A stretch of DNA of 64,000 nucleotides, taken from Cytophagales bacterium. GTDB taxonomy: Bacteria; Bacteroidota; Bacteroidia; Cytophagales; Thermoflexibacteraceae. Positions 51,217-60,506 of the stretch are shown in pieces. The stretch's first letter is position 1. Every line of letters starts with the position of its first letter. The notes beneath the pieces were generated by a model, which was given only the letters and a program-made list of their open reading frames with translations, searched no databases and was not told the origin of the DNA. The translations under genes and the position numbers were made by a program. The stretch lies in contig JAAFKA010000024.1 of the NCBI GenBank assembly GCA_013299115.1, positions 1 to 64,000 on the forward strand, in the 5' to 3' direction.

Positions 51217-51759
51217 ATGACTTTCTTAGTTATTGCTATTTTTATTGTACTCAACATTGGTATTGTTTCCGTAGCCTATTTTGGTTTTTTACGCAAACTT
51301 TCTCCTGTGCCCGGTTATGCAGCTTTGGCTTCGCTTATGGCTTTGCTGGCAGTTGGCGATGTTTTTTTGTTTGACTCGGTAATTTCACTGTTCAAAAAAA
51401 CGCAAATGGAGGAGTTATCTCCTGAACAATGCACCAAAGAATATGTGCAAAAAGTTTTTAATCAGTTGTCAAAACCAGATGAAGGTATAGACAAAGAAAT
51501 GCTTGCAGAGCAAATATTACAGTGCTTTGACGACTCTAAACAAACTATTTTAGTCCGCCAGTTGGCAGAAACCAGTTCAGCCGAAGGGCAACAGATTGTA
51601 ATTTCGGCACAACCTCAAAAAATAGCGTTGAATCAATATGTAAAAAGTCTTTATAAATTGAGTATTGGCGATTCTATTCACGTGGACTTGGTAGAAAATA
51701 ATTCGGCAGGGCTTATTATGTATATAGAAGTGTCTGAAAAACAAGTAAAAAAGAAGTAA
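51217..51759 (+). CDS. Small membrane protein of unknown function
   Basis: A 180-residue protein with two N-terminal hydrophobic helices (about residues 2-23 and 32-54) and a soluble remainder. The soluble part has an acidic helix (EELSPEQCTKEYVQKVFNQL) and a predicted strand/helix region (QIVISAQPQKIALNQYVKSL). I recognise no family. It precedes a coiled-coil lipoprotein and an OmpA-family protein on the same strand, 36 bases and less apart, so the three may build one envelope structure. Confidence 0.65.
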   Translation: MTFLVIAIFIVLNIGIVSVAYFGFLRKLSPVPGYAALASLMALLAVGDVFLFDSVISLFKKTQMEELSPEQCTKEYVQKVFNQLSKPDEGIDKEMLAEQILQCFDDSKQTILVRQLAETSSAEGQQIVISAQPQKIALNQYVKSLYKLSIGDSIHVDLVENNSAGLIMYIEVSEKQVKKK

Positions 51760-51795
51760 ACTAAACAATTACCAAAAAATCAACCATTAAATCAG

Positions 51796-52806
51796 ATGAA
51801 AAAATCTACAACTTTTGTTTCCGTTGCTATTGGGGCTATTATTCTTAGCTGTTCTGCCTGTTCGAGAGAAAAAGATGTGCAAAAAGAAGATGTAGCTTTT
51901 TTTAGAGATAAAATTATCAACCAACGAATCATGCTCGAAGATGCGTTGAAACAGTTGGATTATGAGAAAACGCAGGTAAGTTTGCTCAAAAAGCAAGTGG
52001 AACTGAACCAACAACAGGTAAAGCAAAACCCACAACCTGTGCCACAAGAAACTGTGGTCTTGGCTGCTAACAAGCCCAAACCTGCCCCTGTGGTAGAAAA
52101 AGCAAGTGATGAGGACTACGAAAGGCTTAAAGCCGAATTAGACCTTTGGAAAGGCAGACTGAACAAACAAGAAGCAAAATATGGGCAAGTAAAACAGCAA
52201 TTACAACAAGTGCTGAATTTCTTGTCAGAAAATAAAATAGAAGTAGTCAAAGACCGTTGGGGCAATATGGAAAAAATGATTATGCCTATTTTGCCCGCCA
52301 ATGCAGTGCCTACGGCTGCTCCCGTCGAAAACACCAAAAGATACGACTCTCTGATGACTATGCTCACTTCTGAAAGAGAAGTTTCTAAGTCTAAACTAAA
52401 TGACATGGAAAGAACTTTGTCGTTTTACCTAAAAGAAGTCAATCGTTGGAAAGGCAAGTTTAACAACAGTGGGGTGTATATGGCAGATGACTACAATACC
52501 AACTTCAAAATTAACTTGACTGCCGACTCTTCGCAAAACAATACGGTTGCGTTTTCCGTAGTAGTGAGTCGTGAAAGTGCAAAATTAAAATCATTCGATT
52601 TGCCTATTCGAGTGGCTTGCAAATTGCCAAATGGCAACATTGTAAACACTTACCAAGGCGAGGTAAGTTACGAAAAAAATGCACCGCATGCCAATATCAA
52701 AAATATGCAACCTTTTACAGTAGAGGCAGCAGGTTGGCACGAAGTTATTGTTTATATCAACAACAAAGAAGCATATTATGAAGATATGTATTTCAGCAAG
52801 AAATAA
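51796..52806 (+). CDS. Coiled-coil lipoprotein
   Basis: A 336-residue lipoprotein with lipobox SCSAC (Cys near residue 22). Two coiled-coil stretches lie near residues 40-78 (LKKQVELNQQQVKQN) and 103-145 (ERLKAELDLWKGRLNKQEAK). A helical segment near 195-220 is followed by a C-terminal beta-sandwich-like domain (about 230-336, FKINLTADSSQNNTVAFSVV). It is probably anchored in the outer membrane facing the periplasm. Its final bases overlap the likely start of the OmpA-family gene. Function unknown. Confidence 0.72.
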   Translation: MKKSTTFVSVAIGAIILSCSACSREKDVQKEDVAFFRDKIINQRIMLEDALKQLDYEKTQVSLLKKQVELNQQQVKQNPQPVPQETVVLAANKPKPAPVVEKASDEDYERLKAELDLWKGRLNKQEAKYGQVKQQLQQVLNFLSENKIEVVKDRWGNMEKMIMPILPANAVPTAAPVENTKRYDSLMTMLTSEREVSKSKLNDMERTLSFYLKEVNRWKGKFNNSGVYMADDYNTNFKINLTADSSQNNTVAFSVVVSRESAKLKSFDLPIRVACKLPNGNIVNTYQGEVSYEKNAPHANIKNMQPFTVEAAGWHEVIVYINNKEAYYEDMYFSKK

Positions 52807-54193
52807 CATTTCTTTGGGAGATGTTGTTTCTAAAAATCATAGCCTTCTTGCAAAAGTAAACGCAAATCTTCCCCACAAGGATTTTCAATCTTTGTGGGGT
52901 TGCTGTATTAGGCATATAATATTTTTGCTATTTTTTTCTTTGTCCACTTCTCACGCCCAAATTTATTGGGCAAGTGCCATCAAAAGCTGTTCGGTAGAAA
53001 ACAAAGGGGGAAGTTTCAGCCCTCAAAAAGCATTGGGGCAGCCTGATGTTACCCCGCAAAACAAACCCCAATCGGAGGCGTGGACAGTGCAGTTTCCAGA
53101 AAATCAGCCCGAAGTGAGTATAGAATTACTGTTTGACGAAGCTGTAAAAGTCAAAACAATTTACATTGCCGAAAATTTGGGTATTGGTATCAAAACCGTA
53201 ATCCTCAAAGATGCAGAGGGAAACGAAAAAGACGAGTACACCTTAAACGAAAACTACGACTTGCGACTGGACAGCAAAGCCAAAATTTCGCACATTATTC
53301 TCTACAAACCTACCAATTATTTGGTAAAATCTTTGTTAATAACCATTCAACCACCATTTATTGGCAGGTTTTGCCAGATAGACGGCGTGGGCATAGCCGA
53401 AAAAGATATTCCCTTAGACTATGAGGAGGTGGCGGGCAAATTGCAATTACCTGCTGTGTTCAAAAAGCCTGTTTTGCCTTTGGTAAAAAACACCAAACAA
53501 GGCAGAACCTTAGCCGAAGTAAAAAATCAGCCTACTTTTTTTGTCAATAGAGAAGTATCGAGATATACGCTAAACGGCAGATTGGTGGTAGAAAACGACA
53601 AAATTGGAAGTATTAAAATCAAGCTAAAAAACCTCCAAAATCAAGATACTTTGGTGCTGACCACCGAAAAAGATGGTTCTTTTCAAATAGGTCTTGACGA
53701 TGCCGAATACTCCATTATAGGCTTTCAAGAAGGTTATTTGGCTACGCATGTGAGCAAAATAGCCACGCAAGGCAAAAAAATAGGCGAAGTGATTAACCTC
53801 AACCTTGCCATTCGAGAATTTAAAATGGGAGAAAATTACCTATTTTATGAGCCTATTTTCGATGTCAATTCGGATACCTTAGACAACCGCAGCTACCAAG
53901 CCTTGCAACAACTTGCCTTGACTTTGAAAGAAAACCCCAAAGCCGTTGTACGCATAGAAGTCCACTCCGACTCACGCGGGGACGACCAATACAACCTGCT
54001 ACTCACCGCCAAACGTGCCGAAAAAATAGTTTCTTACCTCCAACGCTACGGCATAGACCGCCGCAGACTCATAGGCGAAGGATTGGGAGAAACCGAACTC
54101 CGCAACCACTGCACCAACGGAGTCCGCTGCGACAATGCTGCCCACCTCGAAAACAGAAGGATTGAGATTGAAATAGTGGAATTATTGAAGTGA
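52778..54193 (+). CDS. OmpA-family outer membrane protein
   Basis: A C-terminal OmpA peptidoglycan-binding domain (about the last 110 residues, FDVNSDTLDNRSYQAL, VEVHSDSRGDD-like block IEVHSDSRGDDQYN, LTAKRAEKIVSYL, ENRRIEIEI) follows a discoidin-like beta domain and a carboxypeptidase-regulatory-like domain. The start is uncertain. ATG 52778 overlaps the upstream gene by 29 bases and puts about 40 residues before the signal peptide (CCIRHIIFLLFFSLSTSHAQ). A TTG at 52892 begins almost at the signal peptide and lies in a hairpin (CCCCACAA 52871-52878 / TTGTGGGG 52892-52899). The protein should link the outer membrane to peptidoglycan. Confidence 0.8.
   Translation: MKICISARNNISLGDVVSKNHSLLAKVNANLPHKDFQSLWGCCIRHIIFLLFFSLSTSHAQIYWASAIKSCSVENKGGSFSPQKALGQPDVTPQNKPQSEAWTVQFPENQPEVSIELLFDEAVKVKTIYIAENLGIGIKTVILKDAEGNEKDEYTLNENYDLRLDSKAKISHIILYKPTNYLVKSLLITIQPPFIGRFCQIDGVGIAEKDIPLDYEEVAGKLQLPAVFKKPVLPLVKNTKQGRTLAEVKNQPTFFVNREVSRYTLNGRLVVENDKIGSIKIKLKNLQNQDTLVLTTEKDGSFQIGLDDAEYSIIGFQEGYLATHVSKIATQGKKIGEVINLNLAIREFKMGENYLFYEPIFDVNSDTLDNRSYQALQQLALTLKENPKAVVRIEVHSDSRGDDQYNLLLTAKRAEKIVSYLQRYGIDRRRLIGEGLGETELRNHCTNGVRCDNAAHLENRRIEIEIVELLK
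52871..52899 (+). other. Hairpin in the 5' part of the OmpA-family gene
   Basis: Stem CCCCACAA / TTGTGGGG with a 13-base loop between the lipoprotein gene and the signal peptide codons. It could be an intergenic attenuator if translation starts after it. Confidence 0.5.
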
Positions 54194-54296
54194 GCTATTC
54201 AATATAGTTGGATTTGAAAATGGATTAATTACTCTTTCAATGTCCCAAGTTGGTAGATTCTCCTGATGCAATCCTTTTGAAAATTTGCACTAATTT

Positions 54297-55565
54297 CTAA
54301 TCATCAATGTTTTCAAATCTGGGATTAATTATCGAGCTATTGGAAGAACCAAAAGTAAATGTCAAGCCTAAACGAACTTCGTATAAAAAACTTGTAGGCA
54401 ACATAGCCCCATTGAGCAAATACACTTCTTCGGGTAGCTCTTTTTTCAATAGCGAAATTTGGTTATTCACTAAACTTGTCGAACCGTCCACTGTAAAATT
54501 TAAGCCTTCTGCCAATCTTATAGATAAGTTTAACCTCGCAGTAAAACGATTTTGACGCAAATTGTTTAGAAAAGAATTTCCAAGCAATACACCATTTATA
54601 CTACCCCAAGGACGAGCAAAATTTGCAACCAAAGAAAGCTGTTGAAACGACCTACTTTCATTCAATTTATCGAAAACGGTTGAGTCAAGGTATTGAAAAT
54701 GGCGAAACCCAAGTTGATAGCCTAAACGCAACTGTTTGGTTGCGTTGTCGCTGTAATTATAAAAGTTATATTCAATAGCTGGAGCCACTCTGAATTGTAG
54801 ATTAATATTTCTAAAATTATCATGTTCTGCACTTAGAAAGCCCCCCGCAGAAAACCTATTACTAATGCTATGCACATAGTAAGTTTCTACTCCATAACTG
54901 TCGACAATAGCTTGTAAATTGTTATTGTTTATCGTTACACTGTTAAATCGTGTTTCATACCAACTGTCGAATATAAATTTCGATTGCTGTGTTACCCTAA
55001 AAATATCGAAGTATGAAGTTTGTTCGAGCTGCCTACGATTGGTTTCGCCCTCCATATTTCCTTCTACACCAAACATAAAAATCCAATTTCGCCATTTATC
55101 AACTTTACTTTCAACTTCGGCTATCGAGTTGGTCGAGTCTTTGGGATAGACAATATCTATGTTGGCTTTTGCATTGGTTTGATAAACAAAATAAAATAAA
55201 TGTACTTTGATAGTTTTGAGGAGTATATTTCTTATTGTGTATTCGGTTTCTGCTGGTTTAATATAGATGGTGTCGCTTACTTTTAGTTTATTGAATCTGT
55301 TCAGCCCATTAAACTCTAAAGTGTATTTTCTGCCACCAGAGGGAGCTGACTGTTCGATAACCAAAATTTCAATATCTGATTGCCGCCTATCTCGTACAAA
55401 ATAAAAATAGCTAAGTTCAGTAACCAAAAAGTCATTGAAACAGTCAAACTCCTCATCTTGACAATTTATAAACAACCTTATTCTTTGCTCTTGTTTTGAT
55501 TGCCCAAACAAATGGGAATGAAAAGAAAATAAGAAAAGAATAAATAGAAATAATATTTGTTTCAT
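54297..55565 (-). CDS. Putative outer membrane beta-barrel protein
   Basis: A 422-residue exported protein with a signal peptide (to about residue 22, HLFGQ). Residues 25-150 form a periplasmic alpha/beta domain (QRIRLFINCQDEEFDCFNDF). The rest alternates hydrophobic and polar residues in strands with aromatic girdles (FSAGGFLSAEHDNFRNINL, RLGYQLGFRHFQYLDS, LYEVRLGLTFTFG), as in an outer membrane barrel of about 12 strands. The domain with paired Cys residues near 35-41 may hold a disulphide. The family is unknown to me. It stands alone between the OmpA gene (convergent) and a large palindrome. Confidence 0.7.
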   Translation of the reverse strand: MKQILFLFILFLFSFHSHLFGQSKQEQRIRLFINCQDEEFDCFNDFLVTELSYFYFVRDRRQSDIEILVIEQSAPSGGRKYTLEFNGLNRFNKLKVSDTIYIKPAETEYTIRNILLKTIKVHLFYFVYQTNAKANIDIVYPKDSTNSIAEVESKVDKWRNWIFMFGVEGNMEGETNRRQLEQTSYFDIFRVTQQSKFIFDSWYETRFNSVTINNNNLQAIVDSYGVETYYVHSISNRFSAGGFLSAEHDNFRNINLQFRVAPAIEYNFYNYSDNATKQLRLGYQLGFRHFQYLDSTVFDKLNESRSFQQLSLVANFARPWGSINGVLLGNSFLNNLRQNRFTARLNLSIRLAEGLNFTVDGSTSLVNNQISLLKKELPEEVYLLNGAMLPTSFLYEVRLGLTFTFGSSNSSIINPRFENIDD

Positions 55566-55587
55566 TTACTATACTACTTTATTTTTT

Positions 55588-55678
55588 GGTGGTGCCACAC
55601 AAGTAATGCTACAAGTATGTTAGAACTAACATTTCTCAAAGAAATGTTAGTTCTGAGCATTACATCTGCGGCACTACC
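55588..55678. repeat. Nested palindrome with GTAG/CTAC-type ends
   Basis: Outer 23-bp arms at 55588-55610 and 55656-55678 match at 19 of 23 positions (consensus GGTAGTGCC.CA..TGTAATGCT). Inside is a perfect hairpin AGAACTAACATTTCT / AGAAATGTTAGTTCT with CAA triloop (55622-55654). Confidence 0.82.
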
Positions 55679-55712
55679 TATTTTTTTGGTTGTTTCACAA
55701 ATGCAATAGTTT

Positions 55713-56171
55713 TTACTTCTGCCCTGCCTCTTCAAAATTGTCATAATAGGTAAAGTCCTTTGTAATTTTGCCGTTTTCTATCGTGAAAATGGTGCAGATG
55801 GGCAACTCAAACTTTGTTCCGTCAGCGGCTTTTCCTGTTGAAACAAATTCAACAACGATATGTTTATCACCTGATGGATAAATTTGTATAATTTCGTCTT
55901 TCACATCAGGAAACATTGTACTTAGTCCAGCATATTTTTCAATTACCTGCTGCCTTGTTTGCTTTACAATGCCTTGCCCAAGCGAAGGGTCTTTGAAGTC
56001 TGAAACTTCTACATACATTCCCGCCATTTTCTCCCAGTCGTGTTTATTAAAATAGTCGTAATATTGCCTGACAATTTTTTCATTTTCGGCTATTGTCATA
56101 TTTTTTGGCGTTTGGTTATTGCAAGAAATCAGTGCAAGACTTGCAATGAAAAGTGTCAATAAATTTTTCAT
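55713..56171 (-). CDS. SnoaL-like (NTF2-fold) lipoprotein
   Basis: A 152-residue protein. The lipoprotein signal MKNLLTLFIASLALISC begins at ATG 56171, so the longer start at 56207 is unlikely. The mature part is a SnoaL/ester-cyclase-like NTF2 fold: KIVRQYYDYFNKHDWEKMAG, an internal MFPDVKDEIIQIYPSGDKHI block and GKITKDFTYYDNFEEAGQ. Members of this fold are isomerases, cyclases or simple binding proteins; no specific substrate can be named. It starts 19 bases after the nuclease-like gene of the restriction-modification module and may be a passenger. Confidence 0.82.
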   Translation of the reverse strand: MKNLLTLFIASLALISCNNQTPKNMTIAENEKIVRQYYDYFNKHDWEKMAGMYVEVSDFKDPSLGQGIVKQTRQQVIEKYAGLSTMFPDVKDEIIQIYPSGDKHIVVEFVSTGKAADGTKFELPICTIFTIENGKITKDFTYYDNFEEAGQK

Positions 56172-56190
56172 TTTAATTTTGTTTTTAAAG

Positions 56191-56814
56191 TTATTGAGAG
56201 GTAACATACACCCAAAAGTGATGTAAAGAGAGGATAGAGTTGTCTATTCGAGTGTGTTCAGAGATATAGTTATTTTGTGAGTTTTCTTTTATTCTCAATT
56301 TTTCCGATTCTTCCCAACCCGCCTCTAAAATCCATTGATTTACTTTTTCAAACCAATAGTCAAAATTTTCTTTTTTGATGTAGGCAATCATGCCGTTTTC
56401 TTCCAAAAGGTTATTTTTATTATCTACGCCATGTTTGTTATCTTTAAGTCGTTGTATTCCACCACCTTTTCCATAGACATATTCATATTCCTTTCTATCA
56501 TCACTTGTTAGTGGAATTGGTAATATTTTAGCTTCGATTGTAAAAATAAGAATACTTGCTTTATAAATTCCTATATCGATAGTTGTCCTTCCTGTTTGTG
56601 CGTTTTCTCTTCCAAAGTAATACTTTGATTTACATTTATTCGTCATAAATACACAAAAAGATAAAGAATGTTGGTTCTCATTCTTTTTTAGTTCTAAAAT
56701 ATCAATAAATTCCTGCGAATTGGGAAAATTGTTGAGTTCTGTTGTTACAAACCCTATCAATTTCTTGATAGTTGTTTTTCTATCTTTTTTGTGTTGTGGG
56801 CTGGGCTTGTTCAT
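56191..56814 (-). CDS. Putative restriction endonuclease subunit of the R-M module
   Basis: A 207-residue protein starting one base after the methyltransferase stop (ATG 56814; a longer start at 56871 lies inside the methyltransferase gene). A PD-(D/E)XK-type core is visible: TTIDIGIYKASILIFTIEAK gives Asp then E-A-K, and GGGIQRLKDNKHGVDN follows as the usual helix with Gln. The rest (EENGMIAYIKKENFDYWFEK) is helical. Tight coupling to the methyltransferase supports a role as cognate nuclease or its partner. I do not recognise a named family. Confidence 0.65.
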   Translation of the reverse strand: MNKPSPQHKKDRKTTIKKLIGFVTTELNNFPNSQEFIDILELKKNENQHSLSFCVFMTNKCKSKYYFGRENAQTGRTTIDIGIYKASILIFTIEAKILPIPLTSDDRKEYEYVYGKGGGIQRLKDNKHGVDNKNNLLEENGMIAYIKKENFDYWFEKVNQWILEAGWEESEKLRIKENSQNNYISEHTRIDNSILSLHHFWVYVTSQ

Positions 56815-56815
56815 G

Positions 56816-59812
56816 TTAGTAACCAATTTCAAAGTAATCAATAAAGGTATCATCTGCATCTCGCAAGGCAATGGAACTTAACCAATAACGCATGGTATTG
56901 GGTTTGATTAACCATACAAAATCGTATTGTTCAGTGCTGCCATAATAACGTACTACTCGAACAAAAATAGCACTCGTATTTTCTTGTGTATTGAAAACAA
57001 GATTATTCAAATTTTGCCAATCTGTTTGGCGAATATTAAAAGCATTTTGGCTTTGGGTTGTACCAAAAATAAATTGATAGGCTATAAAATTATCTGTTTC
57101 AAGCACATCACCTATCTGCCAAGCCCTGTTTTCTTCTTGGTGGTCGTGTTCTTCGTTTATTGTCGTACAAAACACTTTTCCAAATTCTTCGAGTTGGGTT
57201 GAGGTTACTTTTTGGTTAAATATTTTGCCTTTGCCTATTTTTATACCACTTCTTAAATATCTATAATAATTCAATACATCATCTTGAATTATTTTTTCTG
57301 TTTCGGAAAGTTGTAAATATTCTTCATTTTCTGGGAAAGGTAAGGAATCTATATCTTCTTTATTTATTGCAGTTGCTTTAAGCATCATGGTACTTGCACT
57401 AACGCAGAGTATCCATAATTGATATAATGATAAATATTTTTTTGATAATTTATCATATAAATGCTCTAAAATATCAATATCACTTTTAGGTGAACTTATG
57501 CCAATAAATATTCTTTTAAAACATAAATACTCTTTTTTATATTCTTTAACTAAAAAGATAGGTATTCCTTCTTCATTTGATTTTTGCCAAATCAATATGA
57601 ATGGTGGTCGGTATAAGTCTGATTTTCTTGTTGCTTCAAATGTTTGTGAAGTTTCAATATAAACTTCGGGCTGTTTATTAGGCTCCATATTTAGTATAGA
57701 ATCTTGCCCTGTAATAAAATCCGCCTTATTGTTTTGTGCATCATTACCTACAATATAACCTATATTATATTGCCAATTAGAATTCTTTTTTTTCTCCTTA
57801 ATAAAATCATTCAAGGTTTCCAACATACTTAATCTATCAACCAAATTAAACAATCTACCACCACCCAACAAATTGGTTTTCCAAACAAATTGTTTATTTT
57901 TATTAGTTGCTACCTCCCAACGCACCAAATGACGGTCGTAATGGTCTGGTTGAAAAGCTAACTTTTTTTCAACACTCACAATCCTATGAATAATTGTGTG
58001 TTCAGTAGGTTCTTGTTTGGAAGGTTGATTTTCTGCAAAAATGGCACACACAGCAACAGATGCGTGGAATAAAACTCCTTGTAAATGTGTAAAATCAAAA
58101 ATCTTATGAACAGTAAAATCAGTAAAAATTTGTGTACGATAACTTTGTGCTATTGTATTATAATTATACAAAAGTACGTTAGAGGGAATGATTAAACAAG
58201 TTTTTTTACCCAAAGCCATTGCCCCTTCAAAAAAGTGCAAAGGGAAATTATTATTAGGTAATTTTGGGTGTCGAAAAGTAATATGATTTTTATCTGTAAA
58301 ATCTTTTATAACTGTACCGTTTTCATCTTTTTTATAAATATAATCCTCTAATTTTTTTCCCTCTTCAAAATTAAACGGAGGATTACCAATAACCAAATCA
58401 AAATCTTTTGGGGCAGTGCATGCCCAATCAAAGAAGTTTTGTGTCTGAATATTATTTTGTAAATCATTGAATTTCAAACCATTCCAAATTTCTTTTGGCG
58501 AAAGTTTGTCTAAAAGTGTAATTGTTAAACTAAAAATACTAATCAAAGTAGCAGTAGGTTCTATATCTACCCCAAAAATATTCTGTTCTAAAAGTCTTTG
58601 ACAAACTGTTTTATCAGGAAAAACAATTTGCTGCGTTTTTCTATAATGATTGACAGTCCACCATTGTAACAGCCTTTTGTAAGCAGCCACCAAGAAAATT
58701 CCCGAACCACAACTCGGGTCTAAGACCTTAAAAGTTTCGTTTTCAAGCTGAGGTTTGTGTAAAGGCATTACTTCATCAATCAAAAAATTGACTAAAAAAG
58801 GCGGGGTATAAACTACTCCTTTTTGTTTAGGTAAAAAATTTTCATAAATTGAACTAATCAGTTCAATAGGCAAATGGTTGAAACTATATTGTTTCCAAAG
58901 AAAAAATTGTTGTTTGGCTATATCCAAATCAGCATTTAAGAAGTGGACAAGCAAACTTAAATTTGCTTGGCTGATTTGCTTTTTTTGCTCATCAAGCACA
59001 CTAAAAATTTGCCCATTAAATTCTTGGGACAAACTTTTTAAAATACTCAAAAACGTATCATTCCCATTGACCGAAAAACTGTCTTGTAAGTTTCTAATTC
59101 CAAGATTTTTATAAATATCTTTGAGGGTGTGTCTGCCATCATCATCTTTGATTTCTTCCAAAAACTTAATTAACAAACAGATAATCAATAGTTTATCAAT
59201 AGTTTCATTTGGCAATGATTTTAGCTTTTCGTGTAAATATTTTCTTGTTTTTAATAAGTAATCCAAAAGCTGGAGAAAAGGTGAATTTTCTTCTTTTAGC
59301 TGATTATTATAAAAATTAGGTTGGTTTTCCTCATTAAAATCTCCTTGCTCCCAAAACATTCCTTTTCCAAAAATATGGGCAGAAAAACGGTAGTCGTTAA
59401 ATTTTACTAAGGGTTCACTTGCCAAAACTAAATTTTCAAGGCTTAAATTATTATCTTTAATTTCAGTAGGACGGCGAGCATTGATAATCTTTATTTCTGT
59501 CTGCCCCACAATTATATACACCTCAATTTCCCCTGCACTCCAAAGTTTTGCGTGAAGTTGGGTAGGGGTTTGTTTTTCAAAAGCTTTTTCTTCTTCAAAT
59601 ATATACACACTTGGTTTTGAATTAATTATATTATTATTGTCATCAAAATATCTTCTAAATAACACAGCACTCACTCCTAATTTTTTAGCTTTATATTCAA
59701 TATGATACCTTTCGGCAATAGGAAACTTTTGGAGATTGCTTTCACAAATCACCAAACCATTACTTTTTGTATAACCGATTCTTATTAAAGCCTTTAATTG
59801 ATTAATTTCCAT
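56816..59812 (-). CDS. Eco57I-type adenine-specific DNA methyltransferase (R-M, possibly bifunctional)
   Basis: A 998-residue protein. The N-terminal 330 residues are of unknown fold, with a beta-rich start (AKLWSAGEIEVYIIVGQTEI near 92-111). The gamma-class methyltransferase core follows: GVVYTPPFLVNFLIDE, VLDPSCGSGIFLVAA (SAM-binding motif I), VIGNPPFNFEEG (catalytic NPPF motif IV). The C-terminal 350 residues (RWEVATNKNKQFVWKTNLLG, KADFITGQDSI) look like a target-recognition region. This is the layout of type IIG/IIS Eco57I-like enzymes and of PglX-like proteins. The region is visibly more AT-rich than its neighbours. A repressor gene lies 13 bases upstream and a nuclease-like gene follows at once. 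Confidence 0.88.
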   Translation of the reverse strand: MEINQLKALIRIGYTKSNGLVICESNLQKFPIAERYHIEYKAKKLGVSAVLFRRYFDDNNNIINSKPSVYIFEEEKAFEKQTPTQLHAKLWSAGEIEVYIIVGQTEIKIINARRPTEIKDNNLSLENLVLASEPLVKFNDYRFSAHIFGKGMFWEQGDFNEENQPNFYNNQLKEENSPFLQLLDYLLKTRKYLHEKLKSLPNETIDKLLIICLLIKFLEEIKDDDGRHTLKDIYKNLGIRNLQDSFSVNGNDTFLSILKSLSQEFNGQIFSVLDEQKKQISQANLSLLVHFLNADLDIAKQQFFLWKQYSFNHLPIELISSIYENFLPKQKGVVYTPPFLVNFLIDEVMPLHKPQLENETFKVLDPSCGSGIFLVAAYKRLLQWWTVNHYRKTQQIVFPDKTVCQRLLEQNIFGVDIEPTATLISIFSLTITLLDKLSPKEIWNGLKFNDLQNNIQTQNFFDWACTAPKDFDLVIGNPPFNFEEGKKLEDYIYKKDENGTVIKDFTDKNHITFRHPKLPNNNFPLHFFEGAMALGKKTCLIIPSNVLLYNYNTIAQSYRTQIFTDFTVHKIFDFTHLQGVLFHASVAVCAIFAENQPSKQEPTEHTIIHRIVSVEKKLAFQPDHYDRHLVRWEVATNKNKQFVWKTNLLGGGRLFNLVDRLSMLETLNDFIKEKKKNSNWQYNIGYIVGNDAQNNKADFITGQDSILNMEPNKQPEVYIETSQTFEATRKSDLYRPPFILIWQKSNEEGIPIFLVKEYKKEYLCFKRIFIGISSPKSDIDILEHLYDKLSKKYLSLYQLWILCVSASTMMLKATAINKEDIDSLPFPENEEYLQLSETEKIIQDDVLNYYRYLRSGIKIGKGKIFNQKVTSTQLEEFGKVFCTTINEEHDHQEENRAWQIGDVLETDNFIAYQFIFGTTQSQNAFNIRQTDWQNLNNLVFNTQENTSAIFVRVVRYYGSTEQYDFVWLIKPNTMRYWLSSIALRDADDTFIDYFEIGY

Positions 59813-59825
59813 TTTTTTGTGAGTT

Positions 59826-60506
59826 TTATTTTAACTCTCTATGTACCCAAATTACTTTCCAAATTTCTGTAACTTCTTGTTTTTCAATAGGTTTAGGGGA
59901 GTATTTTTGATTTTCGGAGTGCAAAATTAGTTGTCCCTTACTTATTTCCAATCGTTTACATAGAATAGTATCCTTGAAACACAAGATATATACAATTCCC
60001 TCTTTTAGTTCTGCCTGCTGTTCTATTCTCTCACACAGCACATAATCTCCTGACTGAATAGTAGGCTCCATACTATCTCCACTTATTTCAAAGCATCTGT
60101 ATTGATTGCCATTTTTGTAATCCATAAATTGCATGATGCGATATTCTCTATGCAAATCATTGCCAAAACCTTTACCATAACCTGCACTTGCTTTTTCTGG
60201 AATTAGAATAATAGGTGTATTGCCACCTTTGCTCATAATTTCCACTATTTCCGCCTCATTAATACACCTTTTTTGCTCCTCAACAGCTTGCTTTTGGTGC
60301 ATATTGACTCCAGAGTATTCATCTTTGAGCAACTTATTGAAATCTATATCATTGCATTTTGACAAAATAAGTTTCAAATTAGGTGTACCTCGCCTTTTCC
60401 AAGTAGCCAATGTGCTTTGCTTAACACCAAGAAAATTAGCTAAATCAATATCTTTTTCGATATTGAGGTGCTTTTTTAGTTTTTCTATGATGCTTTCAGT
60501 ATTCAA
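59826..60506 (-). CDS. LexA/CI-type S24 self-cleaving repressor controlling the R-M module
   Basis: A 226-residue protein. The N-terminus is a phage-CI-like helix-turn-helix (DIDLANFLGVKQSTLATWKR, about 18-37). The C-terminal S24 peptidase domain has Ser145 in GDSMEPTI and Lys184 in LCKRLEI. An Ala-Gly pair (A108-G109 in EKASAGYGKG) is 36 residues before the Ser, as in LexA and CI where RecA-stimulated self-cleavage occurs between Ala and Gly. It is the first gene of the module, 13 bases before the methyltransferase, so it probably represses the whole unit and may release it after DNA damage. Repeated CAATTTGC-type motifs lie upstream. Confidence 0.88.
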   Translation of the reverse strand: MNTESIIEKLKKHLNIEKDIDLANFLGVKQSTLATWKRRGTPNLKLILSKCNDIDFNKLLKDEYSGVNMHQKQAVEEQKRCINEAEIVEIMSKGGNTPIILIPEKASAGYGKGFGNDLHREYRIMQFMDYKNGNQYRCFEISGDSMEPTIQSGDYVLCERIEQQAELKEGIVYILCFKDTILCKRLEISKGQLILHSENQKYSPKPIEKQEVTEIWKVIWVHRELK

